Of a stretch of 64,000 nt of DNA, positions 47,411 through 59,940 are shown in pieces. Origin of the DNA: Cryptomeria japonica. Its lineage: Eukaryota > Streptophyta > Pinopsida > Cupressales > Cupressaceae. Position numbers and translations under genes: made by a program. The notes beneath the pieces are model-generated. The model was not told the origin of the DNA. It saw only the letters and a program-made list of their open reading frames with translations, and ran no database searches. Every line of letters begins with the position of its first letter. Position 1 is the first letter of the stretch. The stretch is taken from positions 813,103,069-813,167,068 of the forward strand of contig NC_081414.1 in assembly GCF_030272615.1 (NCBI RefSeq), written 5' to 3'.

Positions 47411-48410
47411 CTTGAGTGGATTATTGATTATGGTGCATCTCAACATGTTACTTCTCATACAGAAATTTTTTATTCTATGCATCCCGATACTTCAAATATT
47501 CATGTTCAACGTGCTAACAATTATACTTGTAAAGTAGAAGCGATTGGTGATGTCAATGTTCCTAATGGTAAATAACATGATGTTCTTTATGTTCCTGAAT
47601 TAAAATCGAATTTTTTTTCTGTTGCTAAGCTTTGTCAAGATTATAAAATTGAATTCTATAAGGATATGCATTATATCATTGATTCAAAGCATAACCAAGT
47701 TATTGCTAATGCTAAAATGGACAATGATAACTTATTCAAATTTTATGAGTTTGCTCATTCAAAGTATTATTTGCTTACTACCATTGATTTTAATGTTTGG
47801 CATGAAAGACTTGGCCACATAAATTCTAATAATATTGTCTTGATGCAAAAAGCAAATATGATAGATGGATTGCGTAGCATTGTTCCTTCTAAAATAGTGT
47901 CCACGAGATGCATGAGTGGTAAGATGCATAGGGAGCCCTTTCCTCATGGTCAATCATGGAGGGCAAATCATAAATTGCACTCATTCATAGTGACCTTTTG
48001 GGACCCATAGAGAATACCTCCATCTAAGGATCAAGGTATGCACTTACATTGTTGATGATTTTTCTAGGAGAACTCGGATCTATTTCCTTCATAGTAAGGA
48101 TCAAGTTCTTGATGTTTTTATTGAATTTCATATGTTTGTTGAAAGGTAATTTAGTTTTAAGGTTAAAATCCTTAGAACTGATAATGGTAAGGAATATGTT
48201 AATAATGCATTTACTGGTTATTTGAAATCTTTTGGTATTAAACATGAACTTACTATTCCCTATACACCTCAACAAAATGGTGTAGTGGAAAGGAAGCATA
48301 GAACCATTGTTGAAATGGCTAGATGTTTATTGCATGCTAAGAATATGCATTATAAATTTTGGGTTGAATCTATGGCTTGTGCTACTGGTTTGGTAGAAAG
48401 CCCAATTTAA
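47411..48410 (+). pseudogene. C2 protease and integrase
   Basis: The protease active site reads WIIDYGASQHVT (47419), where copia has D-S-G-A, so Ser is Tyr. VLYVPELKSNFFSVAKL is the conserved end. The integrase zinc region has WHERLGHIN (47800) and then CMSGKMHREPF. Frames shift near 48010. The core shows VDDFSR, RTDNGKEYV and QQNGVVERKHRT, so all three catalytic acids are present. Stops at 47573, 48008 and near 48149 disable it. Confidence 0.8.
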
Positions 48411-49457
48411 AGCATTTAAGGATTTTTGGTTCCATTGCTTATGTTCATAAGCCTAAACAAAAGAGGCATAAATTAGATTCGAAATCTTCTTATATATTTG
48501 TTGGTTATGATGAACATTCTAAAGCATATAGAGTTTACAATTCTATCACTAACAAAGTTAAAGTTGCTAGAGATGTTTGTATTGCTAAAAATGGTATTCA
48601 TGATTGTTCTAATGTGCGGGATACTGAATTTGTTGAAAGTAAGGTTGTGGTTGTGGAGGAAAAACCTCCTTCTCTAAATTCTACTCATTCTCTCAACCCT
48701 GCTCCTAATTCATCTATTTCTAAAAGTGATAGTGATGATGATAAGGATAATTCTACTCCTAATGATTCTTCTTCTAGTGATGATTCTATTACTTCTAAAA
48801 GGAAGCCTAAATGGTTTAAGACTTTGATTCAAGAAAGTGATGATTATTTAGCTAGAATGGATAAATTTAAGGCTAGAAGAATAAATTATTGCAATTATGA
48901 TTTGATGTCTACTATTATGAATTTAAATGATCCTAATTCTTTTGAGCAAGCTAAAAATCAACCAAATTGGCAAAAAGCTATGCAAGAAGAATGTGATATT
49001 TTGCTTGCTAATCAAACTTGGGATTTAGTTCCTTTACCTCAAGGTGAAAATCTTGTTTCTTGTAAGTGGTTATATAAAACCAAGTTAAATGCAAATAATG
49101 AAGTTACTAAGTTTAAAGCTAGATTAGTTGCTAGAGGTTTTTCTCAAATTGAAGGCTTAGATCATAATGAAACTTTTGCTCACGTTGCTAAAATGCCTAC
49201 TATTAAACTTTTTCTTGCTTTAGCTTCTAATATGAATTGGCCTATTCATAAATGGATGTTAAAATTGTTTTTTCTAAATGGTGATTTACATGAGGAAATT
49301 TATGTGTCTCAACCTCCTGGTTTTGTTAAGGTAATGAACATTTAGTTTGCAAGTTAAAGAAATCAATTTATGGTTTGAAACAATCTCCTAGAGAATGATA
49401 TACTAAGATACATGCATTCTTTCTTTCTCAAGGTTTCATTAGAAGCAAAAATGATAC
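48377..49457 (+). pseudogene. C2 reverse transcriptase, cut by T3
   Basis: Begins with the integrase C-terminal LKHLRIFGSIAYVHKP and FVGYDEHSKAYRVY, then an acidic Ser-rich linker. RT follows: WQKAMQEECDILLANQTWDL, VSCKWLYKTKLN, FKARLVARGFSQIEGLD, and LNGDLHEEIYVSQPPGF. The copia motif around the first Asp reads WMLKLFFLNGDL, so that Asp (normally DVKTAFLNG) is lost. A stop at 49343 and KKSIYGLKQSP follow, and T3 begins at 49458 before the YVDD box. Confidence 0.85.
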
Positions 49458-49789
49458 TGTAGACACCTAAAAATGGTCAACGCTTGCGGAGTCATACTTT
49501 AACATTTACGCATTGCCTCATTTTAGGTTTTTGCATCGCATTACATTTTCTCCTATGTTACGCACTTGGTCTTTATCATTTGCGAGCATCAAGTCGTTCT
49601 TCTACATTCTTTATTCGTCTCACTCTCAAATTTGGTCTTGTCGACAACACTCTCCAGTCATGATTTTAATCGATCTTATCCTATCGCATCAATGTGCGTG
49701 CTCATTTGTCATCATTTTGGACATCGTCAATCCTAATTAGGGTTTTGTCCTCTTACCAATCTTGTCATCTGGCGATCAATTTATCATCA

Positions 49790-49985
49790 AACCTTATCAT
49801 TTTCAATCTTGTCATTTTAACGATCGATTTGTCATTGATCGTTGTCATGTTCGATCTTGTCATTTTGCGATCGATTTGTCATCGATCGTGGTCATTTTCA
49901 ATATTGTCATTTTGCAATCTATTTTGTCATCGATTCTTGTTCGATCTTGTCATTTTGTGATCGATTTGTCATCGATCATTGTTTG
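49790..49985 (+). repeat. Tandem array in T3 LTR U3 (GATCGAT type)
   Basis: Four imperfect copies of a unit near 60 bp built from TTGTCATTTTGCGATCGATT and TGTCATCGATCGT.GTCAT. Rich in the palindromes CGATCG and ATCGAT. Confidence 0.75.
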
Positions 49986-50439
49986 TCTCAATTATGTTAA
50001 TTTGGATCAATTTGTCATTGTTCCTCGTCAATTGGCACATTTTCTCAATCAAATCATTTATCGCATTGGTCATTTATCAATTTAAAATCATGATCGATAT
50101 CAATTATCTTCAATCAAGACCTAATTGTCATTCTCGCATTGCTAATTCATCTTCTAGGGTTTCGTGATTTCATCATTTAACCTGGTTTGTCATTTCTTCC
50201 TTTAGGATTAATAAATTATTTATTTATCCTAAGTTTTCTTGTCACAATTAAATGTTCATTTAATTGGCTAATTATTCCTCTTTTTGTGAATTAATTAATA
50301 AATGACAAATTATTAATTAATTTACCTAATTTCTAATTTCTATCAATTTCTTAATTCCTAAATTCTTAATTCTCTAATTTCCTAATTTTCTAATTCCCAA
50401 TTTCAATTCTCTCCTATTTCTCTCCTAAATTCATGGAAA

Positions 50440-50590
50440 TGACATAGAAATTTGTCATAATTTGTCATAATTGACAATCAATCAATCCTTGCATAGCAAT
50501 TTGTCATAAATTGTCATAAATCCTTGCATAGAAATTTGTCATAAAATTGTCATAAATCCTTGCATAGCAATTTGTCATACACATGTCATA
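50440..50590 (+). repeat. Second tandem array in T3 LTR (TTTGTCATAA type)
   Basis: About three copies of a unit near 38-46 bp: CCTTGCATAG.AATTTGTCAT followed by AAATTGTCATAAAT. Confidence 0.8.
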
Positions 50591-50661
50591 ATTTTGCTAT
50601 TCTTGATTTGAATTTCCATTTGAATCATTATCATGCTAATTTGATCTTTTTCTCCAATTTC

Positions 50662-50669
50662 TCTATAAA
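50662..50669 (+). promoter_or_regulatory. TATA box of T3 LTR
   Basis: CTATAAAT, about 355 bp before the PBS, at the place of the T2 TATA. Confidence 0.5.
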
Positions 50670-51017
50670 TTGGATGAATTTCTTCAATCAAACCCCTAAT
50701 CAGATTATCGAATTTCTAATCAATCACGCTTTGAGTACTTTTGAGCAATTTTGTTACCTACTTGCTTTCAATCATGTATGTACACTTGTAGGTGAGATCC
50801 ACAACCAAACTATTTGAAGAGGAAAGAAGAACAATGGAGCTGCATGAAGGAAACATTTGGATTTACATCTGGTTTGCATAATCTTTTTGAATGTTTTATC
50901 TTTATGTCTCTATTGGATGTGTTTAGGATATATCATTACAATGAGTTTTCGTGATTGAGCTATGATTAGTATTTTGAATTGTTTGTGATGATTTCCAGAT
51001 TCCTAACGTACATTAAT

Positions 51018-51035
51018 TGGTGAACCCGACATGAA
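51018..51035 (+). other. T3 primer-binding site (tRNA-Trp-like)
   Basis: TGGTGAACCCGACATGAA, five bases after the LTR end. One base from the complement of plant tRNA-Trp 3' end (recalled, not searched). Confidence 0.6.
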
Positions 51036-53093
51036 CACTAACCATCTAACCCCTTTACTGTGTCTTTGAGTGCTTTTGAGTTGATTTACAGGTCAAAAAA
51101 CCCAAAAACAGGGCAGTGCAGGGCTTTCTGGAGACTTATGCGCCTGTGTAAGACAACCTGCACCTGTGTCAAGCAACTTGCGCCTGTGTTGAAGACATTC
51201 TGTGCCTGTGTCATGACTTATGCGCCTGTTTTATGACTTTTGCACCTGTGTAAAGTCTAGAACAGAGGTAAAAATGTAGTGTTTTACTTGAAAATTGTCT
51301 TGTTTTTGCATTCTATTTTCTGTGTTTTGGTTTTTGGTACTAATTATCTGTGCAGCATCTTGGCATATGCATGGAAAAGACAACAAATTAAACTACTAAC
51401 ATGTTTTATGTAGAATCGATAGTCAAAGAATAAACATCTCAAACTTCTAACTTCTGTTTTGCAGGTTGCCTTGGAGAAACAACTAAACTTGGTGTTTGTT
51501 ATTAATGTTTTAGGCACCTAGTGATTTCTAAATAGGTTGGAATGAATATGGTTTTGCTTTGATTGTTGAGTGTGACATTGGAGTAGGAGAGTATGCTCTC
51601 ATCCTTCTTAGGGTGATCAGAAATCCAGATCTTCGATACCATGCTCGTGTCTTTGATTGTTTGTCACCTTTAGAGGGCCTACCTTCCCGACCATTTGCTT
51701 TTGCAAGCAAGTGATAATCGTGAGAAGGGAATGACCCAAAGTGAGTATGGCTAGAATACCTTGGCATTCTAACTCACTATAAAAAAATACCTGATGAGCG
51801 AAAGCTTTGAAGGAAGGGTTACGTGGGAATTGCAGTTACTTGGGAAGTGATGACCCTTGAACTCTTTCTCATATCAACATCTAAGTAGGGCCTCTTGGTC
51901 TAAATCGTGCTTGCGCAACTACATTTGTTTGGTATCTTGATGGGCTTAATGTCTCAATCATGCTTGCGTGACATCAAGGAGTAACGCTTAACAGAAACCT
52001 TGACTAAACACCTTGTTTTTAGAGGCCAAAAACCCTTCTAGTTTCTTGAGAAGGACAAGTTTGGATACTTGGAAGAGATACTAAGTTTGCCATGGGGAGA
52101 TTTCCATGGGGACTGATGCTTGGCTGCCCTGAGAAGTGAGTGTCGTGGAGGGGAGCCCGTGGGGTCAAGCATCTATGTATTCTCCTTGAATCCTATAATG
52201 AGTCTACCTCTCAAGTACCTAATGTGCTTGCCTACCATAAGAAATGTGGGAATGAGCATGATTGTCTTGAGTCTAAGTTGCAATATCTTGTATTCTTTGC
52301 TTGTCAAAAGTTGAATTGTATCTCATTTCAAGAGCAAAACAAATTGATCCAACATAAGGTTAAACACAAGAGACATTCATCCAACAAAAGTTCAACAAGA
52401 TTCAAAACTCATCTTCGAACATGGTTAGCAAACATTGTTCAAAATCTTGTCTCAACATTCATGTCACTTACATTTAGGTTCATCCTAGGTTGCATTTTGC
52501 AAAGTTCATTGTCAAGTACCAAGGTTAGGTTTCACCTAAGTCATACTCCTTTGCATATCAATAAGGGTCATCCATTTGCATGTGTCCGCTTGCATTAAAG
52601 TCATACCATTGTCATACATTCATATTTGCATACCCTAGGTCTCTTCATTAAGTTTAGGTCATTATCATGTCATATTAGGGTCACTTGCATAGTAATTGTC
52701 CTTTTGCATATAGTCTCAAAACTAGGTTTTGTCATACTTGAGTAATCCAAATCTTCGATAAACCCTAAGTCATTGTTAGGAAGTCTAGACCTTATTAAAT
52801 CTTTTGTCCTTTTGTCATCCATGTCATTTCGTCAAACCTAGCTTAGTATCCAAGCATATAGGGGAGACATTGTCATCTTGTCCTTTGTCACTTAATCCTT
52901 TTTGTCCTTTGAGGTCTAGACATCATTCCAATTTCCCAAGGGTCCTCTCTTAGATTTGCATTCATAAGTTTGTCAAAATCTTCAAAAACAACCAAAAACA
53001 TAGATTGCATTTTCATCTATTTAAGTTTGTACTTAGTTGCATATCATACATTATCTTTGAAAATTCCAAAAATATTGCATTTGCATAAGGGAC
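51036..53093 (+). other. T3 untranslated leader
   Basis: 2 kb with no conserved frame. 51131-51260 has six repeats of a TGCGCCTGTGT-like word. 51700-51790 aligns with the T2 leader. Many TTGTC-rich words occur after 52400. I see no gene. Confidence 0.6.
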
Positions 53094-56000
53094 ATGCCTA
53101 TTGAGACAAGATCAAAATCTAAAAAGATGGGCAAACCAATGTATCAACCCATGGACAACATAGCAAATTCGCAGTTTCAAACTAGTCAAACAGTACAAAT
53201 TGAAGGTTCATCAAACACATCTCTACCACCATATGGAACGGTTCAACTTGGACCACCTCCATTATATGAACCAGTGTTTGTACCTATGAAACCAAGACAT
53301 GGGAGTGTTCCACCAACTCCAAGAGGAAGTGCACCTTTCAATTGGAATCAACCACACCTGCAACATGACATTCAAACTCAAACATTATATGAAGAACAAA
53401 CCCTCTCACAAGGATTTGGTTCAGATCAAGGCATTCAACAAGAAATGAATCCAAATGTCCAACCAGATTCTTCATCCGATTCTGATGCTTTTGATGATGT
53501 TGACATGTTCCTTCAAGATCCAAAGATAACAAAAAATATGGATAAGTTCTTGAACAAGGTCTTTAAGATGTTTCCACAAAAGTATCTTAACATGATGAGT
53601 AATGTGACCTCTTCAAGTGACCAAATCAATGTGCAAGAACAACAAAGTGGTGAGTTGTTAAGTTTCTCTCTGCATCCAAATGAAGAAAATACACGACAAG
53701 CAACTCAACCTACATTGATGAGTAAACATGCTTCAAAGGCATTGACAGTGACCATTCCTCAGAAGTCACCATTTGAGACAATAAATAATCCACTATTCAA
53801 CACAACACCTGTAACACAAGATCAAATGAAGGCCGCACCAATATTGACAGCTGTCCCTCAACAAGAAGTGGTTCCTTACATGCATAAAATTGGATCAAAA
53901 TATAAGATGCAAGAAATCTTCACAACTGGGATGCCTGATATCACCAATGCCCAAAACAATTCCACGATGCAACAAAGTTCTTATGTCCTGTTAAGTTCAA
54001 TATCTTTGCCGAACACTATTGCGATAGATCCTTCGATAATGGCAACACGAAGAGCTACGGATAGTGGTTTGCATCAACAACAATTGTTGAAACAATTGAG
54101 TAATACACAAAAGGTACAATCGAATGTGCAAACTAGCAATGTGCAACAACAACAATTTTGCATTCGACAACAAATTGCAGCGCCTTCGGCACCTTTACAA
54201 GTTAATGCAAACTTGCAACCATTACAATGGATTGGACAAACAACACAGCAAGTTAATGCAAGTGCTATACCCCATCCTAAGGAGAAGCAACGAAAACCAC
54301 CTAAACAAAGTTTTTTACAAATGATGGGATATACACCACGACAACAATTGGCACAAAGTCAACAAATTCCGATCCGTCAGCCTCAACACCAACATGTGCC
54401 AAGGCAAACAAGCTATCCTACTTCACAACCGCAATTGGTGCCTATGCAATAGCAACAACCTACTCAATTGCAATATCAACCTAGGCTACAAGAAGCACAA
54501 CAACAAGGTCGATATCAAGGCATAGCACAACCGCAACAACAAGAGATGTACCAAGAACTTTATATGCCGAAGACACCAAAAACGGCCATTTCAAAGTATC
54601 AACAACTGATCAGAAATGTGATGTATCGACAAAGAATACCAACCGGGATTAATGATGGACCTCTAAAATCTGATACAATTGCGCAACAACTTGAGAAGTT
54701 GCAACAAAAAGTTGATGCATTAGAAACTAAAGGAACAAAGAAGTTGTATACAGATCAAGATTTATGTCCTAATCCATTTGACAAGAGTGTATACTTGCCT
54801 CCATTCCCTAAGCATTTTGAGGCACCTAACTTTGAGAAATATAAAGGGAATGGCAATCCAAAAGATCACATTCGTGCATTTTTCGCGGCATGAACTGAAG
54901 TGAGCTATGAGGACACCTATTTAATGCGATTATTTGCACGAAGTCTCACAGGACAAGCCATGGATTGGTATTCGAATCTACCAGGAAATATAAAAACTTG
55001 GTCTGAATTGGTTCAAAAGTTTTTATCTCATTTCGCGTTCAACATCGACAGTGACGTGACCATGTCAGACTTATGCAACACCAAGCAAAAGCAAGGTGAA
55101 TCATTAGTGACTTTCTTGCAACGATGGCGAAGCTTGTATAGTCGTTCTTCTCTCGATATACCCAGAGAACAACAAGTGAATCTATTTATCCAGAATTTGG
55201 TCCCAGAAATGATGTATGAGCTAAAATTGAAAAGTCTCAGTACTATAGAGAAACTCATTAAGAAAGGAATGAGCATTGAAACGGCTCTTGTAGATAAAGG
55301 AATTATCAAGCTCAATAAAGACAGTGACAACACCAATTATTTGGGGGATAGAAACAGATTTTGGTATAAGAACAAGAATGTCACTAATGATGGAGTTGTT
55401 GATGCAAGAGCGGTGAATGCAAATCAACCCCCATTCACAATCAATAAATTGAGTGTTCCTAATATGTAAACTATGGAACAAAATCAAGCACCAATGAGCA
55501 ATGTTACTCAACAGCTGCAATACCAACAGCATGCTCAACAACAGCATACTCAACAATATAATCAACAACAAGGCCAACAACAAAACCAGCAACGCAAACC
55601 TTTCCGATCAAGGGATGGGCCTCCTCGACAATTTATACCATTGGGAGAGTCTATTGAATCAGTAATGAGACAATTGATACAAGCAAAATTTATTAAGCTA
55701 CCAGAAATCAAGGCAGAACCAGCAGTAAAACCGCATTGGTGGAATGATAATGCATACTGTGAGTATCATCGGTCCAAAGGGCATAAAACTGCATCATGTT
55801 TTCAATTGAAACATATGATTCAAGATTTATTAGAGCAAGGAGTAATTGAGGTGGATCCACCCCATGCAACTTCTAACATAGATCATACTATTTTCAAAAC
55901 TCCTTTGCTTGATCATGACAAGGGTAAAGCGTCTTCTTCCAACTCTGCCCAAAAAGCAAATTATGCAAATACTGGTTATAACAATGTCATTAATTGTTTT

Positions 56001-56408
56001 TGTGCATCAAATGAGTATGTTTCCACCCTGAGAATAAAGGGACAAGATCCTTCTTGCGCAGTCACCACTCATCGATCCAAAATAGTCCTGAAAGGAGCTC
56101 CTGCAGCTCCTCCCAAGCCAACTCCTGCAAGTCATTATAATCTTTTGGATCATCTAGGAAAGACACCTGCACAAATATCAATCCTTGAGCTATTAAAAAT
56201 GTCCCCCATGCATCGTGCAGTCCTGGATAAAGCTTTAATTGAGTCCACTATCTCGACAGATATTGATGTTGACCAGTTTCAAGCTCGGATTGGACATCTA
56301 GTTGTTTCCCAAAATGTCGCATTTTCTGACAATGATATCTCACCTGATAAGCTCCCTCACAATGATCCTTTACACCTTGAAGTCTTTGTTCATAACTGCA
56401 AAATCCGA
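53094..56408 (+). pseudogene. T3 gag
   Basis: Start MPIETRSKSKK at 53094. The N-terminal half is Gln/Pro/Thr-rich and disordered (to about residue 540). The capsid core at 54780-55300 has YLPPFPKHFEAPNFEKY, HIRAFFAA, AMDWYSNLPG, TFLQRWRSLY and NLVPEMMYELK. The knuckle CEYHRSKGHKTASC (55758) is a C-x2-H-x4-H-x4-C form. The frame is unbroken except for stops at 54450, 54891 and 55467. The stop at 56409 closes it before protease. Forms the particle. T2 gag is a close relative. Confidence 0.85.
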
Positions 56409-58217
56409 TGAGTCTTGATAGATGGCGAAGCGGGTCTTAATATTTGCACCTTGAGAGTGGTCATTGGCCTTGGATATGCAGAAAATGACATTGATGCTTC
56501 CAAAAGAATAACAATCAAAGCATATGATGATGTTGAGCGCCCATCCAAAGGGATAATTACATTTCCTATCAGAGTTGGTCCAGTGACAGAAAACACTTTC
56601 CTATAGGTCCTAGACCTTGATCTCCCTTATAATATGATCCTTGGCCGTCCATGGATCCATGCGATGAAAGCAGTTCCATCCACCTATCATCAATGTTTAA
56701 AATATCTTTACAATGGAACTGAGATAACAATTCTGAGAGATCCTAATCCATTTCAATTTTGTGCTACTCTAAAGGATACCCCTCAGCAGCAAGTCCCAGT
56801 CAATAGAGAGGCCAAGTCACATAGCTATGTAGATCCTAATGAATTGTTAGATGCTGTTAAAGGAAAATTGAAGATACAAGACCAAGGGTGTGGAGAATAT
56901 TCAATGGATCAAACATTCCTCATCGGTAATTTACCAATATCTCCAAAATCATATGGCAAACCACATTTATTGCAAAAGGAACCTAAGGTCATTATTCAAT
57001 ATCAGCCTCCTACTACATTTACAAGATGGGGTGAACTTGACAAAGAAATTGTAGATGATGATGTCATAGATTGGCTTTATAAGGATCCAACTGAGACCCC
57101 ACCTGTCAAATTGCCAGTGGAATGATACGGCAAAGGATTTACTATGCTGCAAAAGAAAGGATATGATGGTTGCAGTGGCTTAGGCCTGAACAACAATGGA
57201 AGGCTAGAACTTGTCATACCCAAGAGGCGACCTCCAACTTTAGGGTTAGGTTTTGTACCATTGCAAATTGGATCTACATCTACCAAAGTGCCCACGTGTA
57301 GAAAAGGGCGTGATTCTGACGATGAAATAACACCTGAGGATACCCGACCCGAAATTGATTCCAATGAATGGGAGTGGAGTTCTTTTTCTTCTAGCTCCTA
57401 TGCCCTCGACAATATTTTCATTGACCCTGATAATTTGCCTATGGAAGACAAACATGAAATAACTCCTCTTCCTAAAACATGTCCCCATGCTTGGATAGAA
57501 TCATTCTGGGATCCAAGCTCCAAATCCGATACAAGCAGTTCGGATAGTGATACCACAGATGTTCATATCTTTACCATATCAGCCCTCTCTCTCCTTACAA
57601 CCGATGATGACATGCCCCTCATCTATCCCCAGCTTATCCAACATGACCAACAAGAACCGCTCACATTGGACTGTTTTCAAAATGACGAAGCAATTGCAGA
57701 ATTCCTTGGACTACGGGAAGGCATACCACAAGGTGATCATAAGGAAGGATTTGCTATTGACTTGGATTCCACGGCATATTTTGGGGAGTCAACTCCCTCT
57801 TCCAGTCATCAAAATGAAAAAAGAAAAGAAATAATAAAAAATCAAAAGAATAGATCTCTGAGTGAAAACCGTAAGGCACTCTCTGATCATACAAAAGTCA
57901 AAATAAAAGACGTACCTGCGGGTGAAAACCTCTCTGAGGCGCCCAAGGGTGGAAGAGTGGACATACCCCTATCAAGTCAGGACAAATCAACATTGCTTGT
58001 GGAAATGACCGAGGAAATCAATTTGGGTACACCTGACAACCCTAAGGTCATTCATTTTGCTGCTTCTCTATCACAACAGGAAAAAATAGAGTTTGTCAAT
58101 TTCTTTCTTGAGAAGAAGATCAGCTTTGCATGGTCCTATGCAGATATGCCTGGCCTCGATCCAGAATTGGTTCTTCATCATTTGCCACTAAAAGCTGATG
58201 CCAAGCCTGTCAAATAG
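56409..58217 (+). pseudogene. T3 protease and G-patch-like linker
   Basis: Protease starts after the TGA at 56409: VLIDGEAGLNICTL, where T2 has DGGA, so the active-site Gly is Glu. KAYDDVERPSKGIITFPI and NMILGRPWIHAM follow (stop at 56604). A linker with GCGEYSMDQTF leads to a TGA at 57123 and then YGKGFTMLQKKGYDGCSGLG, a G-patch-like pattern. An acidic linker and FAWSYADMPGLDPELVLHHL (RT N-terminus) end at the stop 58215. All in the gag frame. Confidence 0.8.
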
Positions 58218-58925
58218 AAACTTAGAAAGATGCATCCCCAGGTGGCTCTTTTGGTCAAGGTGGAACTAAAAAAATTACTAGATGTGGGCTTCATTAGACC
58301 CATTGATTATGCGGACTGGATTTCAAATTTAGTACCAGTTAGCAAAGTAACTGGGGGCATTAGAATCTACACAGATTTTAGGGATCTCAATAAAGCATTC
58401 CCTAAGGATGATTTTCCATTGCCAAACATAGACATCATAGTGGACATGACTGTTGGATATGAGATGCTCTCATTGATGGATGGTTTCTCTGGCTATAACC
58501 AAATTCGCATTGCTCCTGAAGATCAGCATAAGATAGCATTCACCTATGCTTGGGGTACCTACTGTTGGAATGTGATGCCCTTCAGTCTTAAAAATGGAGG
58601 CACAACATATCAAAGAGCAATGACGACAATTTTTCATGATTTCATGCACACTTTGATGGAGGACTATGTTGATGACTTGTTATGTAAATCTATCACCAGA
58701 GATAGTCATCTAGCCATCCTGGGCCCGATCTTTGACCGAATGGAGACATACAAGCTCAGACTCAATCCAAAGAAGTGTGTCTTTGGTGTCACAGCTAGCA
58801 AATTACTAGGGTATATTGTTTCTCACAGAGGCATTGAGGTCGACCCTGCTAAGGTTAAAGCAATAATGGATATGCTTCCACCTTCAAACCTCTGGCAATT
58901 AAGAAGTTTGCAAGGAAAACTCTAG
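58218..58925 (+). pseudogene. T3 reverse transcriptase
   Basis: RKMHPQVALLVKVELKKLL, GGIRIYTDFRDLNKA, SLMDGFSGYNQIRIAPEDQ, NVMPFSLKNGGTTYQRAM, and an intact YVDD box (58665-58676), then KKCVFGV and LLGYIVS. Catalytic acids are all present. Only the bounding stops (58215, 58923) break it. Copies element RNA into DNA. It is the best-preserved RT in the window. Confidence 0.9.
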
Positions 58926-59530
58926 TCAATCTGTCGCTTCATAGCTCAGTTGGCCAACAAATGTCATCCATTCCAACATCTACTGCACAAAGGTGTCGCT
59001 TTCAAATGGACTGAGCAATGTCAATCAGCCTTTCAAGCTCTCAAAGACTATTTGTTGTTGCCGCCTATTCTGATGCCTCCGATAGATGGAAAGCCATTCA
59101 TATTGTATATTTCTGCAACTGAAACGGCATTAGGAGTTCTCTTGGCCCAACAGGATGAGAATGGCAAAGAGCGAGCTATTTACTATATCAGCCGGACACT
59201 GGTAGGCTATGAGCTAAATTATTCAACTATTGAAAGGGCATGCTTAGCAGTGGTATTTGCAACGCAGAAGCTCCGACATTATATGTTAAGCCACCAAACA
59301 TTGTTGGCTGCAAAAATTGATCCCCTAAAATACTTGCTTAGCCGAGCAGCTTTGACGGGTCGCCTAGCAAAGTGGGTCATGATTCTCAGTGAATTTGACA
59401 TTGAGTATATGGAGCGAAAGGCGATAAAAGGACAAGTCATAGCAGATCAACTTGCAGAGGCTCCTATTTCTGATGATCATCCCATGTTGACCAATTTTCC
59501 AGATGAATCAGTCTTTTCTCTCACGTCCTC
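58926..59530 (+). pseudogene. T3 classical RNase H
   Basis: Connection FKWTEQCQSAFQALKDYL, then RNase H with LYISATETALGVLLAQQD, YYISRTLVGYELNYSTIERA and KLRHYML. The first Asp of the usual LY.DAS box is Ala (ISATE), also different in T2, so this domain may be catalytically weak in this lineage, with aRNH taking over (inference). In frame with RT and aRNH. Confidence 0.8.
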
Positions 59531-59940
59531 TAATGAATGGAAGTTATACTTTGATGGGTCTCATACCAAGTTCGGGTCCGGAGCCAGCATTCTGTTTGTC
59601 ACCCCTCAAGGTGATGCTATTCCAAAGTCCTACAGAATAACTTTCCACTGTACCAATAACATTGCAGAGTATGAAGCACTGGTTACAGGACTCCGAGTAG
59701 CAGTCCACTGGAACATCACGCATTTGCAAGTCTATGGAGATTCTCAATTAGTCATCCGACAAGTGAATGATGACTACGAAACAAAAGATGAAAAACTTAT
59801 TCCCTATAAGCATATGGTAGATTTCTTCAAAACTAAATTCACGGCTATCCATTTCAGTCAAGTTCCAAGAATGCAAAATAAGTCGGCAGATGCGATGGCT
59901 ACGATTGCTTCCATGTTGAATATGCCCCACAATATGGACA
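59531..59940 (+). pseudogene. T3 archaeal-type RNase H
   Basis: The frame is open with NEWKLYFDGSHTKFGSGA, NNIAEYEALVTGLRVA, LQVYGDSQLVIRQV and MQNKSADAMATIAS: four acidic motifs of this RNase H type. It lies between classical RNase H and integrase, the usual Tat position. It has no stop of its own, but is part of a broken pol. Confidence 0.85.

Larger units (their letters stand above)
36584..49457 (+). mobile_element. C2: Ty1/copia element, 5' LTR split by N3, 3' part displaced by T3
   Basis: The 5' LTR starts at 36584 (TGTTAGAATATT). N3 interrupts it at 36666 and it resumes at 44545, ending at 44983. Then come PBS, a 1.47 kb leader, gag (UBN2 type, CCHC knuckle), protease, integrase and part of RT: the copia order with integrase before RT. 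T3 begins at 49458 within RT. The RT catalytic box, RNase H and 3' LTR should lie beyond T3. Several stops and frameshifts are present. Confidence 0.85.
49458..51012 (+). repeat. T3 5' LTR
   Basis: 1555 bp, TGTAGACACC to CGTACA. It contains two tandem arrays and a TATA at 50662. Its last ~250 bp (GAGATCCACA...AACAATGGAGCT) align with the T2 LTR. Confidence 0.8.

Noticed and set aside
55221-55592. Leucine-rich - strand ORF
   Set aside because: Antisense of the CAA-rich T3 gag; the low-complexity translation is a by-product.
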